From NCBI RefSeq assembly GCF_001761465.1, contig NZ_CP017479.1, positions 992,001 to 1,056,000 on the forward strand: 64,000 nucleotides of DNA, read 5' to 3'. The notes under the pieces were generated by a model that was not told the origin of the DNA, ran no database searches, and was given only the letters and a program-made list of their open reading frames with translations. Below are positions 17,735 to 25,904 of this stretch, piece after piece. This DNA is from Flavobacterium gilvum (GTDB lineage: Bacteria; Bacteroidota; Bacteroidia; Flavobacteriales; Flavobacteriaceae). The first letter of the stretch is position 1. The number at the start of each line of letters is the position of its first letter. The translations under genes were made by a program, and so were the position numbers.

Positions 17735-19207
17735 TTATGAGTTAATAATGGGCAAGGTGACGATAAAAATAGTTCCTCTTCCAAATTTAGTTTCAAAGGT
17801 AATTGTTCCGTTGTAGTTTTCGATGATGTTTTTTATGATTCCGAGGCCTAAACCCATTCCGCTGTTTTTGGTGGTGAATTTTGGTTCAAAAATGTTATTG
17901 ATGTGTTCCGGATTTATTCCGGTTCCGTTGTCTTTTATCGTAATAATAACTTCATTTTCTATTCTTTCTACGGTGACCAGAATCATTTTGGTTTCCTGAT
18001 TTTCCGGAATGGCCTGAATAGCGTTTTTAATCAAATTGGTAACTACACGAATGAGTTGTGTACGGTCAATTTTGGAAATAATCTCTTTTTCAGAACATTC
18101 GAAAACTATAAAATCTTCATGAAAAATATCTAGAGTAAGTTCGACAACTTCAACAACATTGAGCAATTCGTTTTGTTGTGCTGGCATCGATGCAAAATCC
18201 GAAAAGGCCGAAGCCACCGAGCTCATCGTATCTATTTGCTGAATTAATGATTCAGAGAAATCGTTCAGTTTTTGTTTGATATTCGGGTCTTCGGGCTGAA
18301 ATTTTCTTTGGAAACTTTGAATGGAGAGGCGCATTGGCGTAAGCGGATTCTTGATTTCATGAGCCACTTGTTTGGCCATTTCTCTCCAGGCCAAATCCCG
18401 CTCGTTTTGGGCAAGAACAATAGCGTTTTTTTCGAGCTCTTCAATCATTCTGTTGTAGGCGAGCAAAAGCATATTGATTTCTTTTATTTTGGCTGAAAAA
18501 GGAATTTTCTCGTTCTTTTGTTTCAAACTCGTTTCTCTTAATTTTTCGGCAAAATCATAGATGGGTTTGGTAATAAAAGAAGAAAGAAAATAAGCCAATC
18601 CAAATGCCAACGCAATCATTATAGCATACACTTGTAATAGGCTGACAAGGAAGTTGTTTAGTTTTTTCTCATAATAACCATCATCCGGAATGTTTGGTAA
18701 TTTGAGAACGCCAATCGGTTTAAATTTTTTGTTTTTTATGAGGCTGTAGGAAGAACGGTATTTGATTCCGTTGATAGTTTTGACTTCGACAAATCTTTTG
18801 TCAATTGAGGCATTCACCAAACGCAGAATGAATTTTGATAGTGTTGGCTTTTGTGTGGTTATTGAAAAAGATTCTTTCGAAGAGGTGAGTAGTTTTCCGT
18901 TCAGTGAATAAATCTGAATTTCAGTATTTTGAATGTCCGATATTTCGTGAATTTTATCTTTGAAAATTAATTTTATATTCTCATCCGTCAGCGGATAAAT
19001 CGTGTTGGAAAGCATGTAGTTAATATGCTCTTTTACATAAAATTCCATGTTTTCAATCCGTTTTTGATTGTATTCTTTGGCTACACTTTTGTATTGAAAG
19101 ATAGAAATAGTTATGAGCAAAAGAGAGGTGGCAATGATTAAAACAACCATTGAAATAAAGATTCTAACGCGTAATGAAATTATCGGAATCTTAATTTTTT
19201 CAAGCAT
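17735..19207 (-). CDS. NtrY-like sensor histidine kinase
   Basis: 490 residues. Two membrane segments (about 15-37 and 193-215) enclose an extracytoplasmic sensor of about 155 residues. A HAMP-like linker follows, then the phosphoacceptor helix with VAHEIKNPLTPMRLSIQSF (His near 284) and the ATPase domain: NLIKNAIQAI, DNGTGINPEHINNIFEPKFT, GMGLGLGIIKNII. The H-box with NPLTPM is typical of NtrY-type kinases. No response regulator is adjacent, so the partner is encoded elsewhere. It lies downstream of hemJ with a gap of about 100 bases containing short direct repeats (aagtattcag). Confidence 0.88.
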   Translation of the reverse strand: MLEKIKIPIISLRVRIFISMVVLIIATSLLLITISIFQYKSVAKEYNQKRIENMEFYVKEHINYMLSNTIYPLTDENIKLIFKDKIHEISDIQNTEIQIYSLNGKLLTSSKESFSITTQKPTLSKFILRLVNASIDKRFVEVKTINGIKYRSSYSLIKNKKFKPIGVLKLPNIPDDGYYEKKLNNFLVSLLQVYAIMIALAFGLAYFLSSFITKPIYDFAEKLRETSLKQKNEKIPFSAKIKEINMLLLAYNRMIEELEKNAIVLAQNERDLAWREMAKQVAHEIKNPLTPMRLSIQSFQRKFQPEDPNIKQKLNDFSESLIQQIDTMSSVASAFSDFASMPAQQNELLNVVEVVELTLDIFHEDFIVFECSEKEIISKIDRTQLIRVVTNLIKNAIQAIPENQETKMILVTVERIENEVIITIKDNGTGINPEHINNIFEPKFTTKNSGMGLGLGIIKNIIENYNGTITFETKFGRGTIFIVTLPIINS

Positions 19208-19305
19208 ATTTTTTAAGTATTCAGTGTTCGGCTTTTAAGTATTCAGTTAGTAACCTGTGTTCAGTGTTTTGGTCTTAGCCAAACATCTGAATACTAATAT
19301 ACTGA

Positions 19306-19863
19306 TTACTGATTACTATTTCGCTCCCTAATTCTTTTATAAAATTTAAAACCCAACATAATTGTAATCGAAAACAAGAAAATACCAATCACACCATAAA
19401 TCCAGTTCACGGCATTTTTTAATACCACCAAGAATACCACAGCGAACAAAATTATTGTGGCAATTTCATTCCACAAACGCATATAATTGGTCGTGTATTT
19501 TACTTCATCTTTTTGTAATTGACTGAAAATTTGCTGACATTTTAAATGATATAAATATAGCACAAAAACAAAGCCAAGTTTAACGTGCATCCAAGGCATT
19601 TGTAACCAAACTTTGCCCATCGGAGTAAAAAACAACATCCAAAACGCAAAAATGCTAGCTAAAACGGCACTTGGCCAAGTGATTATGTACCATAAGCGGT
19701 AAGACATAATTTTGTATTGTTTTTGCAAAATTTCTTTTTCGGGCGAAGGTTTGTCTGCGGCTTCTATTTGGTATACAAACAATCGGACAATGTAGAAAAG
19801 TCCCGAAAACCAGGTAATCACGAAAATGATGTGCAAGGATTTAAGATAGTTGTAATATTCCAT
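19306..19863 (-). CDS. hemJ: Protoporphyrinogen IX oxidase HemJ
   Basis: 185 residues from the ATG at 19863; an in-frame TTG six codons upstream gives the longer frame. Starts MEYYNYLKSLHIIFVITWFS, with the conserved His in the first of four or five membrane helices. Later MPWMHVKLGFVFVLYLYHLKC and TTNYMRLWNEIATI are typical. HemJ oxidises protoporphyrinogen IX to protoporphyrin IX in the inner membrane and replaces HemG or HemY. Its position next to hemH, the following pathway step, supports the call over a generic CopD-like protein. Probably in one transcript with hemH. Confidence 0.85.
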   Translation of the reverse strand: MEYYNYLKSLHIIFVITWFSGLFYIVRLFVYQIEAADKPSPEKEILQKQYKIMSYRLWYIITWPSAVLASIFAFWMLFFTPMGKVWLQMPWMHVKLGFVFVLYLYHLKCQQIFSQLQKDEVKYTTNYMRLWNEIATIILFAVVFLVVLKNAVNWIYGVIGIFLFSITIMLGFKFYKRIRERNSNQ

Positions 19864-19938
19864 AAAAATTATTTGTTTCAAGTTTCAAGTTTAAGGTTTT
19901 TTTAGTTGAAACTTGAAACCTTAAACATGAAACAAATA

Positions 19939-20958
19939 TTATTTAGTCCAAGTATTAATCCAGTTTCCAACGGTTTCACACCATTCATCATCATCATTTA
20001 AACACGGAATTGCCATGAAATCTTCGCCACCGTTGGCTTCAAAATCTTCTTTGGCACGCATGGCTATTTCTTCTAATGTTTCCAGACAATCGGTTACAAA
20101 TGCTGGAGTCACAACGGCGATTTTCTTAATTCCTTTAGCTGGCATATTGTTGATTTCAACATCGGTATAAGGTTGCAGCCATTTGTCACCGGCTAATCTC
20201 GATTGAAAAGTAACACAATATTTGTCTTTTGGAATACCCAATTGCTCCACAACCAAGCGGGTAGTTTCATAACAATGAGTTCTGTAGCAGAATTCGGCTT
20301 GAGGCGTTCCTACTTCGCAACACATTTCGTTGGTAACAAATTTTTTGTGTGATTTGGTTTTGTCGGTTTTGCGAACGTGACGCTCCGGAATCCCGTGATA
20401 CGAAAACACCAGTTTGTCATATTCAAATCCATTCAAATGTTTTTTCATTGAATTAGCTAAAGTCTTGATGTAATCGGGTTTGTTGTAAAAGGCCGGAACA
20501 TCAGTAAACTTCATTTGAGGGAATTTTTTCTTCCGAATTTCTTCTGCCAAAACCAAAATAGTCAAGGTCGAAGCCATTGCATATTGCGGATATAAAGGAA
20601 AAAGAAGTACCTCGGTAACGCCTTGGTCATGCAATTCCTGAAGCCCTTTTTCAATCGACATACTTCCGTAACGCATGGCGAGTGACACAGGAATATCGGT
20701 CAAAGGTTGCACTTTTTTATGCATTCTTTCTGAAAGAACCATTAACGGCGAACCTTCTTTCCACCAAATTTTCTGATAGGCGTGCGCTGCCGCTTCCGGT
20801 CTTTTTCGCATAATAATACCTCTGACTAAAAAAGCTCTTAACAAATACGGTACGTCGATTACGTATTTATCCATTAAAAATTCGTCTAAATAAGGTTTTA
20901 CGTCTTTTGCTGTTGGACTTTCTGGAGAGCCTAGATTTACTAATAATACGCCTTTCAT
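19939..20958 (-). CDS. hemH: Ferrochelatase
   Basis: 339 residues, the usual length. N-terminal KGVLLVNLGSPESPTAKDVK, the active-site VFSYHGIPERHVRKTDK stretch near 183, the TFQSRLAGDKWLQPYTD motif near 251 and PAFVTDCLETLEEI near 286 are all diagnostic. It inserts Fe(II) into protoporphyrin IX, the last heme step. A -7-like TACTTTTG lies at 20979-20986 (minus strand), with no good -33 box. Downstream of the AraC regulator by about 100 bases and upstream of hemJ by about 75. Confidence 0.96.
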   Translation of the reverse strand: MKGVLLVNLGSPESPTAKDVKPYLDEFLMDKYVIDVPYLLRAFLVRGIIMRKRPEAAAHAYQKIWWKEGSPLMVLSERMHKKVQPLTDIPVSLAMRYGSMSIEKGLQELHDQGVTEVLLFPLYPQYAMASTLTILVLAEEIRKKKFPQMKFTDVPAFYNKPDYIKTLANSMKKHLNGFEYDKLVFSYHGIPERHVRKTDKTKSHKKFVTNEMCCEVGTPQAEFCYRTHCYETTRLVVEQLGIPKDKYCVTFQSRLAGDKWLQPYTDVEINNMPAKGIKKIAVVTPAFVTDCLETLEEIAMRAKEDFEANGGEDFMAIPCLNDDDEWCETVGNWINTWTK

Positions 20959-21060
20959 TCTTTAAATTTAATTTTTGTCAAAAGTAGCCAACGCAACTTT
21001 TTATGAATATGATATATGTTATTTTTTGGTTATGATTTAATATCTAAAATTGATAATGTT

Positions 21061-21933
21061 TTACACATTTGAATTGATAGACATCAAATATTTTTTTGGG
21101 GTTGTGGCAAATTTCTTTTTGAAAGCCGCTATAAAATGGCTTCCGGTGCTGTACCCAATTTTCAATCCCACTTCATTGACATTGTATGAACCAGTGTCTA
21201 GCAATTGACGGGCATAATCCATTTTATAGTCGAAAAGATAGCCATAAACGGTATCGCCATAAATTTGCTTGAAACCCATTTTTAGTTTCTTTAAAGTCAA
21301 ACCTATTTCGTCTGCAAGTTCTTGTAATCCTGGTGGTTCAGCCATGTTGGCAATGATGATTTCTTTGGCTTTTTTTATTTTGTACACGTTTTCTTCGTCA
21401 ATCAAAAACGGACATTGTTCTGCATTTGGGTCTTCGGAACGATTAAAATACAGACTCAATAATTCGTAACCTTTGCCTTTGTAATACAAATTCTTGATGG
21501 AAGGATTCAAATTATAATGAAACAATTGACTCAAAACAATTGCCATCGAAGGACTGATATCTCCCTCTTTATAATATTTTTTGTCTTTATTCTCATCGCT
21601 TAAAAACGGAATATGTCCTGCATCATTTGAAAATAAGCGGTGGAATTTTTGAATCGAAATTAAAATTGAAATGACCCAAGTATTAGGCGCTAATTCCAAA
21701 TTGAGTGGTAATTCTTTTTGAGGATTGTAAAATAAATAAGATTTTTCTTCATTTAAATCCAATGCATAATTCCCTTGGTTAAAGTTAAATTTTGCCTTCC
21801 CCTTTAATCCAAAATGAAATTGAATCAATCCACTACTAACCTCATGCTGAGCTTGAAAGGAAACATCGGAGTCATTTTGAAAACGAAGTAGGGTAAAATC
21901 ATCTTCAATTGTTATAATATCTTGTGAACCCAT
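21061..21933 (-). CDS. AraC-family transcriptional regulator
   Basis: 290 residues. The N-terminal part (about 1-150) is a beta-rich effector domain with no family I can name more closely than PchR/AraC-like. The two-helix-turn-helix AraC domain occupies about 187-287: LQELADEIGLTLKKLKMGFK, then VNEVGLKIGYSTGSHFIAAF and TPKKYL. It is transcribed divergently from hemA and is followed by hemH and hemJ on its own strand. The location suggests control of heme synthesis, perhaps in response to iron or a porphyrin, but this is inference from position. No binding site was identified in the 227-base divergent gap. Confidence 0.9.
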   Translation of the reverse strand: MGSQDIITIEDDFTLLRFQNDSDVSFQAQHEVSSGLIQFHFGLKGKAKFNFNQGNYALDLNEEKSYLFYNPQKELPLNLELAPNTWVISILISIQKFHRLFSNDAGHIPFLSDENKDKKYYKEGDISPSMAIVLSQLFHYNLNPSIKNLYYKGKGYELLSLYFNRSEDPNAEQCPFLIDEENVYKIKKAKEIIIANMAEPPGLQELADEIGLTLKKLKMGFKQIYGDTVYGYLFDYKMDYARQLLDTGSYNVNEVGLKIGYSTGSHFIAAFKKKFATTPKKYLMSINSNV

Positions 21934-22103
21934 AGCGATATTTTTTTAACAGATAAAAAAATCCTTTTTTAGTTATTTATTTAAAATCATTCTAAATAAG
22001 CCGAAATACGACCTCATTAATGCCACAAAAATAGCAGTTTTTATCATAAAATAACGAATTAAAATCAAAAAAGCATGTAGCGACACAAAAAGTACTTTTG
22101 GCG

Positions 22104-22135
22104 TTGTTTTTATAGAAACGATAATAATAATTTTG
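22104..22135 (+). promoter_or_regulatory. Promoter of hemA
   Basis: TTG (22104-22106), 21 bases, TAATTTTG (22128-22135), matching the Flavobacterium consensus. The predicted leader before the ATG at 22161 is about 20 bases. It sits in the divergent gap with the AraC regulator gene. Confidence 0.5.
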
Positions 22136-22160
22136 TAATACTTTAAGTGAAAGTGTATAT

Positions 22161-23417
22161 ATGGAAAATCATAACGGTTCTAAGCATCAGTTTTTTTACT
22201 CTATTGGATTAAGCTATAAAAAAGCTGACGCCGAAATAAGAGGTAAATTTAGTCTTGATACTGTAGCTCAAACACGTTTATTGGAACAAGCCAAAACCGA
22301 GGGAATCAAGAGTTTATTTGTAACTTCAACGTGTAACCGAACCGAAATTTACGGCTATGCCGAACACCCTTATCAATTAATAAAATTACTTTGTGAGAAC
22401 AGCAACGGAACTGTTGAGGATTTTCAAAAAGTGGCTTATGTTTATAAAAATCAAGAAGCGATTTCGCATTTATTCCGTGTTGGAACTGGTTTGGATAGCC
22501 AAATTTTGGGAGATTTTGAAATCATCAGCCAAATACGAAACGGTTTTGCCGAAGCCAGAGCAATAGGATTGTCCAACGCGTTTATGGAACGATTGGTCAA
22601 CGCAGTGATTCAAGCGAGCAAAAAAATAAAAAACGAAACCGAAATCAGTTCGGGTGCCACATCGGTATCTTTTGCTTCGGTTCAATATATTATCAAGAAC
22701 GTTCCAGACATTGGAAACAAAAATATTTTACTTTTCGGAACAGGGAAAATCGGAAGAAATACCTGCGAGAATTTGGTAAAACACACCAAAAACGAACACA
22801 TTACCTTAATCAACAGAACCAAAGACAAAGCCGAGAAATTAGCTGGAAAGTTGAATCTTATTGTTAAGGATTACTCGGAACTGCATATCGAACTGCAAAA
22901 AGCCGATGTTGTGGTGGTGGCTACGGGAGCTCAAAATCCGACTATCGACAAAGCCATTCTGAATCTGAAAAAACCGATGTTGATTTTGGATTTATCCATT
23001 CCAAAAAATGTTCACGAAAATGTCAAAGACCTTGAAGGTGTTACTTTGATTCATATGGATCATTTATCTCAGATGACTGACGAGACATTGGAAAACAGAA
23101 AGGCCCATATCCCGGCAGCAGAGTCTATTATTGAAGAAATAAAGGAGGAATTTGTCGCCTGGACCAAAGCAAGAAAGTTTGCGCCAACGATTAATGCCTT
23201 GAAAGAGAAGCTAAACACGATAAAAAATTCGGAGTTGGATTTTCAAAGCAAAAAAATTGCAAACTTCAATGAAGAACAAGCCGAAATTATTAGTTCAAGA
23301 ATCATCCAAAAAATTACAACCCATTTTGCCAACCATTTAAAAAATGAAGACACAATGGTAGACGAAAGTATCGATTGGATCGAAAAAGTATTTCAAATAG
23401 AAACGAATTCAAAATAG
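22161..23417 (+). CDS. hemA: Glutamyl-tRNA reductase
   Basis: 418 residues, the usual length. The catalytic Cys is in FVTSTCNRTEIYG near 59. Other marks are GTGLDSQILGDFEIISQIRN near 112, the NADPH-binding ILLFGTGKIGRNTCENLVKH near 191, and a C-terminal dimerisation helix region. It reduces glutamyl-tRNA to glutamate-1-semialdehyde, the committed step of the C5 heme pathway. First gene of the plus-strand heme operon. The next-step enzyme gene hemL is not in this window. Confidence 0.97.
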   Translation: MENHNGSKHQFFYSIGLSYKKADAEIRGKFSLDTVAQTRLLEQAKTEGIKSLFVTSTCNRTEIYGYAEHPYQLIKLLCENSNGTVEDFQKVAYVYKNQEAISHLFRVGTGLDSQILGDFEIISQIRNGFAEARAIGLSNAFMERLVNAVIQASKKIKNETEISSGATSVSFASVQYIIKNVPDIGNKNILLFGTGKIGRNTCENLVKHTKNEHITLINRTKDKAEKLAGKLNLIVKDYSELHIELQKADVVVVATGAQNPTIDKAILNLKKPMLILDLSIPKNVHENVKDLEGVTLIHMDHLSQMTDETLENRKAHIPAAESIIEEIKEEFVAWTKARKFAPTINALKEKLNTIKNSELDFQSKKIANFNEEQAEIISSRIIQKITTHFANHLKNEDTMVDESIDWIEKVFQIETNSK

Positions 23418-23421
23418 TTTT

Positions 23422-23543
23422 ACCATTAAGATATTAAGAGAATTAAGTTTTGAGGCTAAATAATTTAACCATTAAGATATTAAGAGAATTAAGATTAGAG
23501 GTGTTATAAAATATATCTTAATGAACCTTAATATCTTAATGGT
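23422..23543. repeat. Composite family B palindrome, left of GxxExxY gene
   Basis: A direct repeat of 26 bases, accattaagatattaagaga..., occurs at 23422-23447 and 23468-23493. It is answered by an inverted copy ending atatcttaatggt at 23517-23543. The inverted arm lies 16 bases before the GxxExxY start codon. Confidence 0.8.
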
Positions 23544-23558
23544 GAAAAAAAACGTTCT

Positions 23559-23963
23559 ATGACAAAAAAAGATGTTACGCAATTAGCTTATGAAATTACG
23601 GGGTTTGCCATAAAAGTGCATAAAGCTTTAGGCCCCGGACTTTTAGAAAGCATTTATGAACAATGCCTTAAATATGAATTAGAACAAAATGGATATGATG
23701 TTAAACAACAATTGGTTGTTAAAATAGATTATTACGACCTTGAATTAGAATCTGATTTAAGAATTGATTTACTTGTGAATGACTGTGTAGTTGTTGAATT
23801 GAAAGCGATAGAGAACCTTTTACCAATTCACGAAGCACAATTGCTTACGTATATGAAATTGTTACAAAGACCTCAAGGATTATTGATAAATTTTAACACC
23901 CTGAACATAACAAAATCAATGAAACCACTTGTAAATGAGTTTTTTACAAGATTAACAGATTAA
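23559..23963 (+). CDS. GxxExxY family protein (PD-(D/E)XK nuclease-like)
   Basis: 134 residues, typical of the family. The signature GPGLLESIYEQCL gives GxxExxY near 30. A nuclease-like core is visible as LRIDLLVNDCVVVELKAIE (D...ExK) near 70-83, then HEAQLLTYMKLL. The family is widespread in Bacteroidota with no proven function; the fold is related to PD-(D/E)XK nucleases. It sits inside the heme operon between hemA and hemC and is flanked on both sides by almost the same palindromic repeat, which suggests it was inserted as a unit. It is unlikely to act in heme synthesis. Confidence 0.9.
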   Translation: MTKKDVTQLAYEITGFAIKVHKALGPGLLESIYEQCLKYELEQNGYDVKQQLVVKIDYYDLELESDLRIDLLVNDCVVVELKAIENLLPIHEAQLLTYMKLLQRPQGLLINFNTLNITKSMKPLVNEFFTRLTD

Positions 23964-23990
23964 ATATAAAAATTGCCTTAAAGAGATTGA

Positions 23991-24087
23991 ACCATTAAGA
24001 GATTAAGGAAATTAAGTTTATACCTTTTAAAAACTTAATTTTCTCAAATACAATACAAAGCTTAATGTTCCTTAATATCTTAATGGT
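23991..24087. repeat. Family B palindrome, right of GxxExxY gene
   Basis: Left arm accattaagagattaaggaa (23991-24010, continuing to 24016) and right arm cttaatgttccttaatatct... (24061-24087) pair around a 44-base loop. The right arm ends 12 bases before the hemC start codon. Confidence 0.75.
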
Positions 24088-24099
24088 AAAAAAAAGAAA

Positions 24100-25026
24100 A
24101 TGGCTGAAAAAACAATACGTATTGGAACCCGTGACAGTGAACTCGCTTTATGGCAAGCCCACACGGTAGAAAAAAAACTAAACGATTTGGGTTATAAAAC
24201 CGAAATTATTGCCGTAAAATCACAAGGCGATATCATTCTCGATAAGCCACTTTACGAACTGGGAATAACCGGAATTTTTACCAAAACGCTCGACATTGCC
24301 ATGATAAATGGTCAGGTTGATATTGCTGTACATTCTATGAAAGACGTTCCCACTGCTTTGCCCATGGGGATTGTTCAAGCTGCTGTTTTGGAAAGAGCCA
24401 ATACTGTAGATATTTTGGTGCACAAAGGCAATCTTGATTTTTTGCAGGGAGAAGGAACTGTTGCCACCGGAAGTTTGCGCCGTCAGGCTCAATGGTGGAA
24501 TAAATATCCCAATCATACCGTAGTCGATTTGCGCGGAAACGTAAATACCCGAATGCAAAAATTACAGGAAAACAATTGGAACGGAGCCGTTTTTGCCGCT
24601 GCCGGTTTAGAAAGAATCAACCTGAAACCCGAAAATTACATTAACTTAGATTGGATGATACCCGCTCCCGCGCAAGGAGCAATGGTAGTTGTGGCGATGG
24701 CCGAAGACGATTTTTGCCGCGATGCTGTTGGACAACTAAACGATATTGAAACCGAAGTCTGTACACATATTGAAAGACAATTCCTAAAAACGCTAGAAGG
24801 GGGTTGTACCGCACCAATCGGGGCTTTAGCAAAATACAACGAAATTGAAGATACCATTGATTTCAAAGGAGTTTTATTTTCGATTGACGGAAAACAAAAA
24901 ATCGAAGTTAACAAAATAGTTCCTATCGAAGAATGGAAAAAACTAGGCTATAATTCGGCTCAGGAAATTTTTGCAAATGGTGGAACAGAGTTAATGAAAA
25001 CGATAAAAGAAAGTTTGAAAAAATAA
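24100..25026 (+). CDS. hemC: Hydroxymethylbilane synthase
   Basis: 308 residues, the standard length. IRIGTRDSELALWQAHTVEK begins at residue 5. HSMKDVPTALP lies near 80, TGSLRRQAQW near 125, and LEGGCTAPIGA carries the cysteine that binds the dipyrromethane cofactor, near 231. It polymerises four porphobilinogen units to hydroxymethylbilane. Third gene of the plus-strand heme operon. The ATG at 24100 directly follows a family B palindrome, so its translation initiation region lies in a repeat-rich leader. Confidence 0.97.
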   Translation: MAEKTIRIGTRDSELALWQAHTVEKKLNDLGYKTEIIAVKSQGDIILDKPLYELGITGIFTKTLDIAMINGQVDIAVHSMKDVPTALPMGIVQAAVLERANTVDILVHKGNLDFLQGEGTVATGSLRRQAQWWNKYPNHTVVDLRGNVNTRMQKLQENNWNGAVFAAAGLERINLKPENYINLDWMIPAPAQGAMVVVAMAEDDFCRDAVGQLNDIETEVCTHIERQFLKTLEGGCTAPIGALAKYNEIEDTIDFKGVLFSIDGKQKIEVNKIVPIEEWKKLGYNSAQEIFANGGTELMKTIKESLKK

Positions 25027-25137
25027 GGAGCGAATGATTAGGCATTTTTGCCAAGATGGGTTCCCGCTCTCATTCCAATCTTTTTTTAGCCGATGAAAAA
25101 TCGGCAAAAAAAAGGATTTTCCCTTCGATCGGGGCTA
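25027..25137. repeat. Interspersed repeat of the 'AGCCCCGAT...GCGGGAA' type with hairpin
   Basis: Read on the minus strand the segment runs agccccgatcgaagggaaaa, then a T/A-rich hairpin, then gagagcgggaaccc and finishes ggagc-side at 25027. From memory this resembles an intergenic element seen repeatedly in Bacteroidota genomes. Its core is a hairpin gccga (25089-25093) / tcggc (25101-25105) flanked by long T and A tracts that could terminate transcription between hemC and hemD. Confidence 0.5.
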
Positions 25138-25183
25138 AAAGAGAAACATTTGGCTTTTTCAGAATTATTCAAAAAAACAAAAA

Positions 25184-25846
25184 ATGAGTAAAATCCACAT
25201 ACTATCCACCAAAATTCTTTCATCCGTTCAAAAAGAAGAATTGATAAAAGAGGATTTTGAGGTAACCGAAGCCAATTTCATCAAAACCAAAAGTTCAGAT
25301 TTTGACTTAAAAGAAATCAACGATAATTTGATATTTACTAGTCAAAATGCGGTTCAGAGCATTTTGCTTCATCCAAAAAATGGAGAATTAAAATCCAAAA
25401 ACGTATTTTGTGTTGGTTTGAAAACCAAAGCCTTGTTGGAAGAAAATGGCTTCACGGTTGAGGTTTATGTGGATTACGCCTCCGATTTGGCCGAAATCAT
25501 CACTTTGATTTATGGCAAACAAAGCTATACTTTTTTTAGTGGCAATCTCCGAAAAGAAACTTTGCCAAAAGCCTTGAAAACAGCCAAAGTCAACTTCAAC
25601 GAAATTCAGGTGTATGAAACCACGCTGACGCCTCATAAAATAAAAACTAAAGTCGATGCCATACTGTTTTTTAGTCCTTCGGGCGTAGAAAGTTATTTGG
25701 CTGAAAACAAAATAAAAAACGAAATTTGCTTTTGCATTGGCGAAACCACCGCTGAAGCTTTAGAAAAAACAACCAGAAATATAATCGTCGCAGAACAGCC
25801 ATCGGTTGAAAACGTGATTGAGGATGTAATAGCAGAATATAAATAA
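25184..25846 (+). CDS. hemD: Uroporphyrinogen-III synthase
   Basis: 220 residues, slightly short for the family. Sequence is weakly conserved, as usual for HemD: FTSQNAVQSIL near 49, YTFFSGNLRKETLP near 111, VYETTLTPHKI near 143, FFSPSGVESYL near 163 and CIGETTAEAL near 182 are the recognisable landmarks. It closes and inverts ring D of hydroxymethylbilane. Placement between hemC and hemE makes the assignment secure. Flanked by an interspersed repeat upstream and a perfect 33-base palindrome downstream. Confidence 0.9.
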   Translation: MSKIHILSTKILSSVQKEELIKEDFEVTEANFIKTKSSDFDLKEINDNLIFTSQNAVQSILLHPKNGELKSKNVFCVGLKTKALLEENGFTVEVYVDYASDLAEIITLIYGKQSYTFFSGNLRKETLPKALKTAKVNFNEIQVYETTLTPHKIKTKVDAILFFSPSGVESYLAENKIKNEICFCIGETTAEALEKTTRNIIVAEQPSVENVIEDVIAEYK

Positions 25847-25849
25847 TTA

Positions 25850-25882
25850 AGACCTAACAGGTTTTCAAAACCTGTTAGGTCT
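25850..25882. repeat. Perfect 33-base palindrome between hemD and hemE
   Basis: Arms agacctaacaggtttt and aaaacctgttaggtct are perfectly complementary with a single-base centre. It begins three bases after the hemD stop and ends 22 bases before the hemE ATG. No T tract follows, so it is more likely an interspersed palindrome or an mRNA-processing hairpin than a terminator. Confidence 0.8.
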
Positions 25883-25904
25883 CTTGAAAGACAAACAAAC
25901 TAAA

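Noticed and set aside
23422..24087. CRISPR-like direct repeats around the GxxExxY gene
   Set aside because: There are only two direct copies with a short gap, plus inverted copies; no regular spacers and no cas genes.
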